DNA from: Pseudoscleropodium purum
Taxonomy: Eukaryota > Streptophyta > Bryopsida > Hypnales > Brachytheciaceae
Direction: 5' to 3'
Assembly: GCA_963969395.1 (NCBI GenBank)
Contig: OZ017801.1
Location: 188,501-252,500, forward strand
Length of the DNA: 64,000 nucleotides
Shown: positions 11,396 to 23,258 of the stretch, piece by piece
Layout: each line of letters opens with the position of its first letter
Position numbering within the stretch: position 1 is the first letter of the stretch
Position numbers and translations under genes: made by a program
The notes under the pieces: model-generated
Seen by the model: only the letters and a program-made list of their open reading frames with translations
What the model was told of the DNA's origin: nothing
The model's database searches: none

Positions 11396-13168
11396 TTGCT
11401 TATTCATCACACATTAGATGTCATACATTGCAAAATGAACTTGGCAAAGAACTTTTTGAAAACCATCTTTGGGAAAAAAGACACTATGAAAGTGACGCGG
11501 GACTTACAAAGGCAGAATATACAACTACATGTGTGGCTATCTTTGCACCTGAAAAATCCAAATAAAATGGTGAAACTAACAGCACCGTATGTATTGAAAG
11601 ATGTAGAGTTTGAAGTATTTGTGACATGCATAGAGTCCTTAAGACACCAACAAGCTATTTCTGTGACTTGGACAAGCACAAACGTAAAAAAAACTTTGGT
11701 GGACTGAAGTCTCACGATTATCATGTCTTAATGCACTAGATATTACCACTGACTTTGAGAGATTTGACAGAACTAAGTCCCATGATGGCTGTTATGAGGA
11801 TGAGCAAGGTTTTTCGAAGAATTTGCACTAAAGCCTACTATCATGTTGATTTTTCTTCACTTGAAGCTAATGTGGTGGAGAATATAGCCTTGTTGGAGAT
11901 GGAGTTCCTACTCTCATTCTTTGACATCATGACGCATCATCTATATCATTTGGTTCAAGAGTTGAACTTATGTAGGCCAATGAGTGCAAGGGGGATGTAT
12001 TTGATAGAATGGTACATAAAAACACTAAAGAATCATGTGAGAAATATGGCTCCCTCTAAACTTTGTATGGCCAAGGGATACCTAAATGATGAATACATTA
12101 GATTTGTAATTGAATACCTACAAAGCTTTTAGTTCATTGAGAGGTGTGTCTAGAATGTTGACAAAGAATATGGCAATGCAAAGGAGGTGCTACAAGGCGG
12201 AGGAAGACCCTACATGATGACTCTTGTGCTTCAAGACTTGTCACATTAGTGTATTTTGGCCAATGTCTCTTGTTTGTAGTAGAATTATTTGTAAGTGGTA
12301 CCTACACCTTCTCTATTTTGTGTACATATGTACATTGGATCCAAAAAACTTGTTTTTATTATGGTTGTTTATCTCTTCCAAAGAAAGACAAAGTGCAAAA
12401 CAAAGATGAAAAGCACTAGGATACTCAATGTTAGTGGCATTCATGAAGTCAACTGTGAGTTGGAGTGTAGTAAATTGTGAGTTACGCACAATAATTGGAT
12501 CAGGGACATAACTACAAAATGACTATGTCAAGTTGTAACCAAGTAATAGACCAAAGTGAACCACTAACAACATGGGCTTTGAATTCCTTATATTGTCGTT
12601 CAAGTATTATGTGTAGTGGTCTTTGTTTTGAGTTCTATGTATCAACGTTTCACATTCCTAAAGTAACTATAGGAATTGGAAGGCCGAAGTTCAGCAAGAT
12701 GCAAGTATTCTAGTGTTTGAAGAGTGGCTCCTAGATGTAGTGCAAAACTCACCATTAGATGTGACAAACCCTGACGTTAGGGATTGGCTGTTGCTAATCA
12801 GAAAACCATCACAAAAGGTAGCAATCTACACCAGGAAGAAGTCATTTGGAATCCATTTCAGAGTAGATGACAAAGATACCTATCATTTGATTTGTTTCCA
12901 AACATATAATTCTAGAGTAGCTTTAGTTTTTGAGGTATCGACTATTGATGCAAATGATGTGTCAGTGAACTACATTGGAATTTTGAAAGACATATTGAAG
13001 CTTGACTACAAGCCACTGCATACACCAATCATTCTTTTTAGATGCCAGTGGATGAAGACTATAGACAATAGAGGCAATGCAACATATTTCCAAGATGATG
13101 CTTACTTTTTGATGGTCAACTTATGGCACAAGCTACCACGCATGTTGGAGCCTTTCATTTTCTCAAGT
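11396..13168 (+). pseudogene. Decayed CACTA (En/Spm) TNP2-type transposase region
   Basis: Three consecutive blocks match the C-terminal half of plant TNP2-like CACTA proteins. 11396-11707 reads LDVIHCKMNLAKNFLKTIFG and PYVLKDVEFEVF, the linker after the transposase core. 11740-12132 is DUF4218-like (ENIALLEMEFLLSFFDIMTHH, RGMYLIEWYIKTLKNHVRN, KGYLNDEYIRFVIEYL). 12713-13168 is DUF4216-like (YIGILKDILKLDYKP, PIILFRCQWMK, DDAYFLMVNLWHKLP). Stops near 11705 and 12130 and frame changes between blocks break the protein. The DDE core expected upstream was not recognised, so the element is also 5'-truncated or too diverged. Confidence 0.8.
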
Positions 13169-13418
13169 TAGGCAACACAAGTCTTAATCTCTAATGTGTT
13201 CTAGAAACCAAGATATAAAATAACTTTGCAAAAATAAACATGAGCTAAAAAAGAGGTCCTTGATAGTTCTAATGTGTTCATAAGCACCACTATAGAAACT
13301 CCTAGTCTTACAACTCTAAAAGTTGTGCCAACACCTTCATAAATACCATCTCTAATTGGGCCATTGAATTTTGACTTGAGGACAATTTATTAGCACAAGC
13401 AGTGTTTTAGATAGTTGA

Positions 13419-13616
13419 CACTAGAAGGAACCCACGTTTAATTGGATGTTCTTGTGTCTAAGTTAACGAATTTTTTTGCGCATCCAATGTAACATCTTCA
13501 TGTTACATTGAACGTAATTGTTGACATAAAAACATGAAGATGTTACATTGGATGCGCAAAAAAATCCATCAACTTAAACGCAAAAACATCCAATTAAATG
13601 TAGGTTCCTTCTAGTG
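13419..13616. mobile_element. CACTA-type hairpin MITE, 198 bp, TSD TGA
   Basis: Begins CACTAGAAGGAACC and ends GGTTCCTTCTAGTG. It is flanked by TGA at 13416-13418 and TGA at 13617-13619, the 3-bp duplication expected of CACTA elements. The two arms (about 13419-13501 and 13534-13616) are inverted repeats over ~83 bp with only a handful of mismatches around a ~32-bp loop. The centre includes CATCCAATGTAACATCTTCA and its complement. No coding capacity. It lies 250 bp after the TNP2 remnant, but its relation to that element is unproven. Confidence 0.88.
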
Positions 13617-13619
13617 TGA

Positions 13620-16600
13620 GCATTTTCTTTCTTTTAGAATTATGCTCACACCCTTCCATCTGCCTTACAAAGCCAAGAAAGAGGTCTTCTGTATTTTTAT
13701 AACTATGTTTTTGTTTCATTGGGTGTAAATTGTTCTCATATTCATTTTGAAGACTATAGGATGCCTTCGACTAATATAATGGGAATGTACATCATTTCAG
13801 GCCTGAATGCGTTCATAGTAGATGTAGTAGTCATTCATGGAGGCAAACGCAATTAACACATAGTCATTGACTAACTGATGTACAACTGAGTATGTCAATT
13901 GAAGGTCTTTAGCTATCCACGTCATGCTATTGAACGATGCACTTACAAAAAAAGAATGGATGAACACAATGTTTAGTTAGAGTTCCAACACACTTCATCC
14001 TTTTGTCTATAGAATGACTACAAAATGACTACCCTTTTGAAATGTTGTGTAAAATGTGAAATAACAAAGCTTCAGTCATAGCATAGTCATTTAAAACAGT
14101 AAATCATAGTTCAATTGATTATGGCAGACACCTTTTTTCTTGTAGTATTGGGACTGATTTACAATAACAACAATGGAGTCTTATAGATGCATCAAACTTG
14201 ATTGAGGGAAATTTGAAAATTTAGGAGCACTTGATGCATGTGATATGCATGTCTCACTAACATGGACTATAGTTCAGCTTTGTTCATGACAAGTTTATGG
14301 CCACCAATCTTGAACTTAAAATTCACTATTAGAACTTTTGGGGATCCCTTTATATTGTCCCCTCCATGCTAGAGCCTCTCTAGCCCAAATTCCATGTCTA
14401 TCTAAATTTTGCTTCACCCATGACAAATTGACAATCTCTTGTATCTTGTGGAGTTGTGGAATATGATTGTAGCAACTTGTGATTGAGGTTGACAATTTTC
14501 CATTCTTTACACCTTGTGCTAATTCAACATCCAACAAATAACAATTACTAATAGTTGTGACTAATTTCAAAGAATTCAAACTAAAAAATTTAGGTGTTGA
14601 CACTAATAGTTTCCACAAGATGCCAATGGATTTCACAAATTGATCAACAAGAAGAATTGACACTAATTCACGCTAGCTTATGTCATTTGAAGACAAATTC
14701 ACACAAAGAAGAAAAGATAATTGAAAGCTTGAAATTCCCCCAAAATTTGGTAATTACATCACATCAATGAGTAAAACTCCAACAGTTCCACTACTAATCT
14801 AGATGTGAAACAAGTCCTAATGTAATATACGTCATTCCCAAATTCCTTTATTAACTCTCAATAGACGACATAGTATAATGGTACATTGTTAATATTTTAT
14901 TTCCAACACTTTGCTTTAATTAGTGGCAATGACTACTCTTTTGATATCACACGAGACTCTACAATGGCAACATAAAAAGTGGTATTTTAGCAATTTTTTG
15001 CTCCCAAAATTTGAAGATCTAGTAAATATTGAAGCCATTCAACTTAATGATTAAAAATCCATCAAGTGCCAATGTACCTAAGAAATGGTTTTAGATGTCC
15101 ATTGAAAAAAATAAAGAAATTAGTTCAAATATGTAGTTACAACCTAGAACCAACAATAGAAACCTATGTAACTTTCTTATGCTAGTGGGACTCGACATGA
15201 AGTGGAAACAAGCTGATTTAAAAAAAAATAATCCTTAAAAGATATTGCAAACCCCATTGACATTTCAAAAGTCTAAGTCTGAATTTTCACATAGTTCTTC
15301 ATTCAAAATTTTCTTAAGCTTGCCTAAAAAGATGTAATTCCGACAATTTTCTTTTCACTCCATTTGAATTTTTTGCAAAATTGTTAAAATTGTAATTTTG
15401 TAACACTTTTAAGATAGTACCTTGAAAACTTTGAATACACCACTTTTGAACTTTTTCTATCAAATTTCTTTGGATGTGAGCTCAAATAGTACATTGACTT
15501 AACCATAATGTTATCTATTGTTATTTTAATTTTGTATTTTAATTTCATATTATTTTAAGTATTTTTGAAATTACAATGATTTTTACAAAGAAATTTCCTT
15601 AAAAAAGTATATAAACTTAATTTGATTTTTTAATTATAGAAAAATTAGATAATTTTTTAAATATATATAATTTTATTTATAATATATATATATTTTTTGA
15701 ATTAAATGTTTTAATGTAGAAATCTAAAGCTATTTGACCAAGCTTAGACACAAAATGATGAAATGTCTTTGAAGGATTAAAAACAAGCTAAAATTTCCTT
15801 GGAATTAGAAATTTGAGATTGGTTGGGTTTTTTACATATTATAGGAAATTGGTAGCAAGATTAACCATTGAATTACAATGAACAACCAAGTCATCTATAG
15901 ATGTTTTTTGACCTCAATATCATCTAAAGGTTAACTTGAGTTGTTGAGTATGGTCAAGTGATGGAGTTGCAAAAGTAATGTGACGTTGGTTGTTAAACTC
16001 TACTTTACATAGACTACAATTTTTTATTTCTATTCCTATTTGTGCAATTTTGCCCAAGCTAATCATGTGTATTTGGGAGCCATAGTAAACTTTGTAGACA
16101 AGAAAAAAAATGGCTTTTTCTTCACAATATTCTTGCAATCAAGTTTTCAAAAGAATACATGTTACACTAAGATTTATAAGTTTTGTTTGGATATTACTTT
16201 CTTGAGAAAATGATAACAAATTGTCAATAGACTAGCTATAGTCACCTTGCATACAATAACTAATCTCATAATTTGATGTTGAATGTCATGGTTATAGTGA
16301 AGTCTACTACCTCTTTGAGTAATTTTGACAAACTTCAATAAACTTCTAAACTAAAGTTTCATGCTTTATTTTGCAAACTCTAAGTCCTCTACATCTAGAA
16401 AGAAAAAATGGTGATAAATTTTCTCCAAACTTTGAATGTCTTTATTCCTATTTTAGATATATAATGGATATAATGGTAGATATATACTTTAGTTTGCAAA
16501 CATTGACTTCCTCATGTAGCAAAACTCTTGTTTGAGCAAAAAACTTGCTTATATCTTGTTAAATCTCTCATTCTTAAAGTTAAAAACTAATATGGATACA

Positions 16601-18060
16601 TATGACACCTAGATCTATTATGATCTAAGTTTTATATCCAATAGGCATAGATTGAATTAGATAAGTGCATGCTTTAAGGATGTTCTAAAAAACTACCTTT
16701 CATGGGTAGTTTGTTTTGTTTATTTGGATATGATAGCAATAGAAATTTGTACAACCACTAAGCCATGGTCATCCACCATGTTGTTTCACTCTTTAGATTG
16801 TAAAAAATATAAATAATTTGCATGAATTTACAAGTCCAAAAGTGTTACCACTTTGCAATAAATCAAAACTACCAATTAGGGAATTATCCATTAGATCCTA
16901 GTAGAAACTTTGAAAAGTTAGAGCAAAATGGTAGAATATACAATTAGGACAAAATTAAGGGGATATTCTAGGAAAAAAATAGGGATTTAAAACTAAAAAA
17001 ATAATAAAAATTTGGTAGAATAATCCAATTAGGCTAACGGTAAAATGATGACAAAATGAAAACCAAACACTACAAGTAGAAAATGAAACTACTCAAACTA
17101 GAATCAAATTGAAAACTCCAAAAAATATAAAATATAAGAAATACAATTTTTTTTTTTTTAAAGATTTGAAGTAGGAAATGAAAGTAAAACTAAATTGAAA
17201 GTCACAAAACATAATAAATAATGAAAAACTCAAAAGAAGTTAGTTACACTAAAACTATTACAAAAGCACTAGTGTAGTGTACAAAACACTAAAATAGTGC
17301 TAGAAATACTACAATAGGAATTTTATAGTGATTTAGAGTGTTTTGCAATAATTTACGATATTTTGCATTAAATTAGCGCAGTCTACACTAAATAAACGTA
17401 GTGGCGGCAACCCTTCTTTTACTTTTTGATAAAGTGTGGGGATGGCAATCACTTAAAATTTGATGAAGCATTGTATTTCCACATTCATTCATCTTTTGGA
17501 CCAAAAAACACTTTTGTATCATATTCCTAAACCTTTTCATCCAAATTTGATGACTTCATCTATATTTTTAATACAAATGGAAATTTTTTGGTGAAAAAGT
17601 ATTACTTTCATCTAGCAAAAAGTATGAATTTATTTTGAAATGGTGCAATTTGGACCGATAGTGCCAAAAAAAATGGGCTAAGTGATAGTAATTTAGTAGA
17701 ATTTACACTAATTTGGTGTGTTTTCTTCTTATACAACGTATTAACAATAAATTAATGTAGAATGAATGTAGTTGGACAAAATTAATTTGTTAAAAATGTT
17801 CACATATACAAAAATTAGAATCTAGAGCTCTTTCTTTACCAATTCTCTTCCAATTTTGTGTACAAATGTGCTTTGGGAGCAATTTATGTTTTCTAGTTTT
17901 TTCAAGCATAAGTTGTTAGGGAATAGGGAAAGGAACAATGCAGGACAATTTGTTGAGTAGGTTTTTAGTATTGAATAAAAAAATGGGTAAAAAGTGGACA
18001 CTTTTTAGGTCTAATTGGAAATTGAATTAAAATTCATGATGGAGGAGAATTAATTTTTTT
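13620..18060. other. AT-rich intergenic, no gene
   Basis: About 4.4 kb with very low GC, long A/T tracts around 15600-15710 and 17140-17160, and no frame resembling a known protein. The longest frame (14316-14663, minus, 115 codons) has no recognisable motif. Around 17250-17400 short CACTA/TAGTG-type words recur, without an element I could delimit. Confidence 0.5.
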
Positions 18061-18078
18061 TAGATTGGAAGGCACTAT

Positions 18079-18360
18079 CAACTTTAGTAGGCAATTGCAG
18101 AAGATTGGCAAGGCATAATGGGCTAAAATTTAGAGAGGATGTATTTTGGAAAGTTAGATTTTCAAAAAAGCTATGGCTCACCCAATTTGAAGAAAGGATG
18201 AAGTTAGAGAGACCCATTTTGTGTATGGAAGTCAAAAGCCGCATCAATTGAAGATTGCCAACTTTGGTGAGCAATTGCAAAAGAACAACACAAGAAAATG
18301 AGCTAAATTTTTGAAAAGTGGTGCAAATTTAAGTTCGCTTTTCAAAAAGCTATAAGGTAC
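18079..18360 (+). repeat. Diverged tandem duplication, ~180 bp period
   Basis: AACTTTAGTAGGCAATTGCA, followed by ...GGGCTAAAATTT and TTTTCAAAAAAGCTAT (18079 onward), is repeated as AACTTTGGTGAGCAATTGCA, ...GAGCTAAATTTT and TTTTCAAAAAGCTAT (18259 onward). Two diverged copies in direct orientation; noncoding. Confidence 0.55.
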
Positions 18361-21300
18361 AACTATTCAATTCCGTTAATTTCCCAATTCCATTGCCTAT
18401 GCTTTGGCCCCAATTTTGTTGACTGCAAAACCCATATCCATTCACTTTCTTGACAATTTCAATGTATTAATGCCCAAAGGGGTAACATGTCAATCCTTCA
18501 TTGGAGAACTTAAGTGCCAATAGATACAATGTTAAGATGGTAATGGGTTGTTCATGAGACATTTTTGACCCCAGTCTATGAACAATTTTGTAACTTCAAG
18601 GCAGCCTACTTTAAAAATTCACAGAAATTACAATTTTGATCAAAAAATTATAATTCTACTTGGGTTGAATTTGTAAAACAAGCACAAAACTCTAAAAAAT
18701 ATGTACTTCTTTTGAAGTTGGCCCCAAGATAGTTAGATCACAAATCAAGATGGTAATAGGCAATACTACCTTAATTGTCATAATTCAAAGCAAAGACAAA
18801 GATGGAGAAGCCAAACTAGTGCAAGGAGGTCTGCTACCATTTAATGGCGATTGGTTTCTTTTTATCTTTTGTTTATTGGGCATACATTGAATCTTAAATA
18901 TAATGTCTAATCACAATGCTGTGCTATGCCATAGTGATTGAATAGCCTAATTTTCTTGGAAATATTTATCATGTTGAAAGAAGCCTAAAGTGTGATTTTT
19001 GTAGTAAGTGATACCAAATTCCTACAAGAATCACACTTAGAGTCAAACTCAATAATTTGGATGCCTAAAAATGATGCATGGGTAGGGAGTGATTTTTGGA
19101 GGTTTAGGACAAGTACAGAATCATTGTCCAAATTGGGTTAGAATTAGGGTCTAGATGTTTGAATGATGAAATGGAAAAAAGAAAACTATTAATTTGCCTA
19201 AAAAAATAGGTGAATGTTGTAGTCTTACATTTAGAAACTTTGGTGAGGTGCATGGATCAATGAATGGTTAAACTTTGGTGTTTGTTGTAAATAAGTTGTG
19301 TTGTGATTAGTTTTTAAAACCACATTTGGCCCATTTGGAGTCAAAATTGGAAGATTTTGTTAGTGTTGTAGCTTGGAAGGAGGCCTAATTTCTTGGAACA
19401 TGTATTAGGAGGAAATGGGGATTTTAAAACACATATTTTGGCAATTTAGAAGTGCTAACTTTTTTCCCTTAGAGTTGTTTTATTAAAAGTTCAAATAAAA
19501 ATTTACCAAAAAACATTAGAAGAGCCCATTGCTTAGAAGGTAATCTAGGTTAGAGGTCCTACCGGACAATTCTAGGAAGTTTCCATCATAGTGAAAAACT
19601 TTCATAGCCATCAAAGGTGCCCTTTATGTTGTTGGAAAACCCTTGGTACAGGGGCATTCTCAAAGTAAGTTTTGGTAGATTTTAATAGATGGAACATGAG
19701 ATATTGAACTTCAAAATTATTGCATAAAAAATTAAAAGATTGGTTGGGAGACATTTCAAGGAGCTAGAGAAGGCCTCGACAATTGTACCTTATACTTGAC
19801 TTCTGCTTTAATTCTTAAAGGACCAACATGCGTTTTTTGGCATAATAGAAAATTTGGGCATGTTGTTGTGAATGAGGATTTGTATATTTTAAGCTGAAAT
19901 TTAAACAGAAGGTGTAGATAAGGAATAACTTTCATATACACTAAATTTCATGACATTTGGAAACATGAGTCAAAAGTTATAGCCTAATATGTTATTTTTT
20001 TCGTAAATGAACTGTTTAGGGAGATAAAAAAAATCACTTCTTTCAGAAACATAAATTTGAAATTGATTTTTCTAGAGTTATAGATACATAAAAAGCTTTG
20101 AATCATTCCATTTTGATCAATGAGGCAAAAGTTATGAGTTTTTTTTTTGTTTGCGGGCAATTATAGATTCTATACTCTAAAATAAACTTTGAAGTTGTTT
20201 ATCTTATTCAATTTTTGATATTTATGGAAAAAATAAAATCATAAAATGTAGATTGTTTATTATGATATTGCAACCATTGAAATTGGCATTTATATTCCAT
20301 GATTAAATTCTTAACAATTCTATATTTGAATCACCATCTACTACTATCTACTTACTATTTTTTTCCTATATGTTGTACAATTCCAAACGATCTGAAATTT
20401 TTCAAACATGTGACCAACTTGTTTACAAAAAAGAATCTAAAGTAGCATTACCATTTTGGACCTTATTTCATAGAAAAGTGAGCTTGTGAAGTGTAACTAC
20501 CTTGCTTTTTGCAAGGCCCAAAAAATGATTTTACTGAATTTGAATGTTGATGTTTTGCAATCTATACTGTGTAAATGTTTGAAACTCTTACCACATGTTT
20601 TGAAGTTATCATACTACAAGATCCTATGGTTACATGTCTCAAAAAAAATTTATTTCAAAAATTTTGTACTTGTACTAAAATTGGCAGTTTTTGATTGTTT
20701 TCGGTGAAAATATAGTCATGGAAGTTTAGAAATTAATTGGTAGTTTGTTTGTTTTGTTTTGTATTTGACAATTGAGGTGTCATTGATTGTTGAGCCTACA
20801 TATGATGTTCAATGTCAATGTTATAGAAAATTTGACAAACTTAAAGAATAGAAAAGTAAATATGAAAAGAGATTTTAATAGAAGGGTTTAGTCATCACTT
20901 TTGTGGCAATTACAAATGACATAAGGTAGATATATCCATTCCCACCCTTGCATCCAATTCTGCCTTTATATAAATAATTAAATATGGAATACATCTAAGA
21001 AAATAAATGTGCATTGCTAATACATGTGATGGAACCTTAAGATGGAAATGGATAAAAGTAAAAATAAAAAATTGTAATGCTATATGTCACACTACTAGTT
21101 ATTATCTCCTAAAGGAAGGAATCAATTGTGTAGTAAAACTTGAAAGTTCTTCACTCTATATCCTCCATTTCTTTGCTATTCATTAGTGATATTATGTGGT
21201 TTTATTTTTTGGAGGTGAATAGATAACTTCATTGCACAATGTAGAAATAAAGAATGCATCTATTAGTTCAATGAATCAATGATAAGAAGTCAATAATTTT

Positions 21301-21540
21301 GGTGACTATTAGGCCTTTTTTTTGCATTATAATGCCAAATTACATTGGAAAAAAAATTGACTAAAAGATGGCAACAAATCATGAAGTTTTTTGCCAAAAA
21401 ACTTCAAATTAAAAAAAATACTTTAGATGAAATTGACAAATTGTGGATGAAAATGAAATTATGGATATGTGCTATGTACTAATGTGATATTTTCTATCCA
21501 ATATGTGAATGCATTAGAAGAAATCTAGGAGGTGGGGAGG
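18361..21540. other. AT-rich intergenic, no gene
   Basis: No coding evidence. Phrases such as GAGTCAAAAGTTATAGCC (19960s) and GAGGCAAAAGTTATGAG (20120s) echo AATGAGTCAAAAGTTGTGGCC at 47920 and suggest remnants of the same LTR-like sequence. 20668-20720 (TTGGCAGTTTTTGATTGTTTTCGGTGAAAA...) resembles 53487-53530. Confidence 0.45.
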
Positions 21541-21830
21541 TCCGTTTCAAGCTAGTGCATTGCGAACTCCCCCCCCCCCCCCCCCCTCTTGCAATTCTAG
21601 GGAACAATTGTTCACAAAAAAAAATTAAAAAAAAAAATTAAATTAAATTAAATCATGAAATGAAGAAAAAAGTTGAAATTTTTTTTTCCGAATGTGGCAG
21701 TCACTATGCCAAATCAACAAGCTACTACAACCTTTTGTAGGGCACTTCCCACAATTTAGGAACTTACAGCCTTCTTGAGGGCGAAAAACTCCTCTAATGA
21801 ATGTTAAAATTTGGAGCACCACTATAACAT
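21541..21830 (+). repeat. Interspersed repeat R3, copy 1 (with C18 run)
   Basis: Contains an 18-base C run (21569-21586), AT-rich low-complexity sequence, then GTGGCAGTCACTA, a CTTCCCACAATTT segment and GAGGGCGAAAAACTCCTCTAATG. A diverged counterpart is at about 26060-26310 (GTAGCACAGTCACTAC, GTTCCCACAAAT, GCCCTCAAAAATCTTCTAATG). A weaker inverted one is at about 55560-55830, also with a C-run. The element type is unknown. Confidence 0.45.
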
Positions 21831-22880
21831 TCTATATTGCCACTTTGGCTCTTCATAAAAAATGAAAAAAAATCCTTGATGACTACTTTGGTTATAAAGG
21901 ATTGTATCCTTTAAAGGTTAAACATTAATATGAAAATTTCACAATAAAAAAAATATTATATTGTTAATCTCTAAACGCCCAAGGCATGTTTTGAGTTTCT
22001 TGGAATTTGCTTTGAATTGAACTAAAAGTGAATTCAATTTGTACTGAATTGAATTTGATAAAAAAATTGAATTTGATAACTTTTATCAATTTTATTGAAT
22101 TGTAACCGTACAAATTCAAACTAGACATGTTAGACATCACATAGAAAAAGAAAATTGAAGTCTTTTAATCCACACTTTTTTTCACTTGTTAGATCTAAAT
22201 CTAAAAAATTAGTCACCAAAAAATATGAACTTAAAAGGCATAGTAGCATCCATAATTACAATAAATTTACAATTTTTAAAATGAATTTCTAATGTGAATT
22301 TTTCTATAAGATCTAGTATAGTTGAGGCACATTTCTAAGAGCCTTCAACACCAAAAAAATCAAAGATTTGCAATGGACTCCCTTGTGCAAAATCTTAAAA
22401 AGAAAAATCATAATCAAATAATCATTTTCAAAATCAGATTTTTGATTCTAAGACTAGACTTAATAAAGAAATTTTCAAAAATATAAATTACTAAAAATAG
22501 TACCATGATTAGGTTTTAACTTCAAAATATTGTCAACACTAGATTTTGGTGCCTTAGGCATTTAGGGGTTAATGTAGAACAATGTGATAACAAAAAAAAT
22601 TTTAAGTCACTTCAAATTTAGAAACATAGTTATAAATCTTCAACTTCAAACTTCAATAGAATGCTTATTTCAAGGAATTTTTCCAAATTTCCAAACAAAC
22701 AAAAAACTAAACTATAGAAGCTCCATTTTGTTAGCTATGGGTTTAAGGTTCACTAATATATGTACCATTTTTAGATAAACTACATTAAAAAAAAATCTAA
22801 AATGTCTTGAACTTAAAGTCAATAATGTGGATATCACATCCAAAAAGTTGCACGCAAAAAAATGCAATAAAAATCATCCA
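21831..22880. other. AT-rich intergenic, no gene
   Basis: No coding frame. Local AATTGAATT-rich low-complexity sequence lies near 22015-22105. GC rises abruptly at about 22890, which marks the 3' flank of the cyclophilin gene. Confidence 0.5.
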
Positions 22881-22884
22881 TTCT

Positions 22885-23258
22885 TCGATATGCGCAAAGC
22901 CTGGGCCTGATTTGCCGTCCCGCAACCAACCCCTGCGCGACTGTCCACACAATCCACTGCAGCCGTATCAATCTCGCTGCACTCGGTGAATCTAATGTAT
23001 CTGAAGCTCTGTGTACCTCTGGCCGAAAGCAGAAGTCTTTTGGATTTCAAAATGTTGACACCCTGCGGAATGCTCTCACGACTAGTACCAACTCCCAAGC
23101 AATGCAAGAAGGAGTTGAAAGAATGAAGGACAAGACAGTGCTGGTTAGAAAGAAACTACGCCGAACACGCCTGGACGATTGCAGGAGGGAGGGCGACGGA
23201 CACAGGGAAGAAAGAATTTACTCTATAAAACGAATGGTACAAGGCATGAGACCATGGG
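22885..23258 (-). other. 3' flank / probable 3' UTR of the cyclophilin gene
   Basis: GC-richer sequence directly downstream of the minus-strand cyclophilin stop codon at 23259-23261. Composition matches the gene and contrasts with the AT-rich DNA below 22880. No separate protein frame is convincing. The assignment to the 3' UTR is inference. Confidence 0.4.

Noticed and set aside
14316..14663. 115-codon minus frame
   Set aside because: No recognisable motif or splice context; treated as chance until a homologue is shown.
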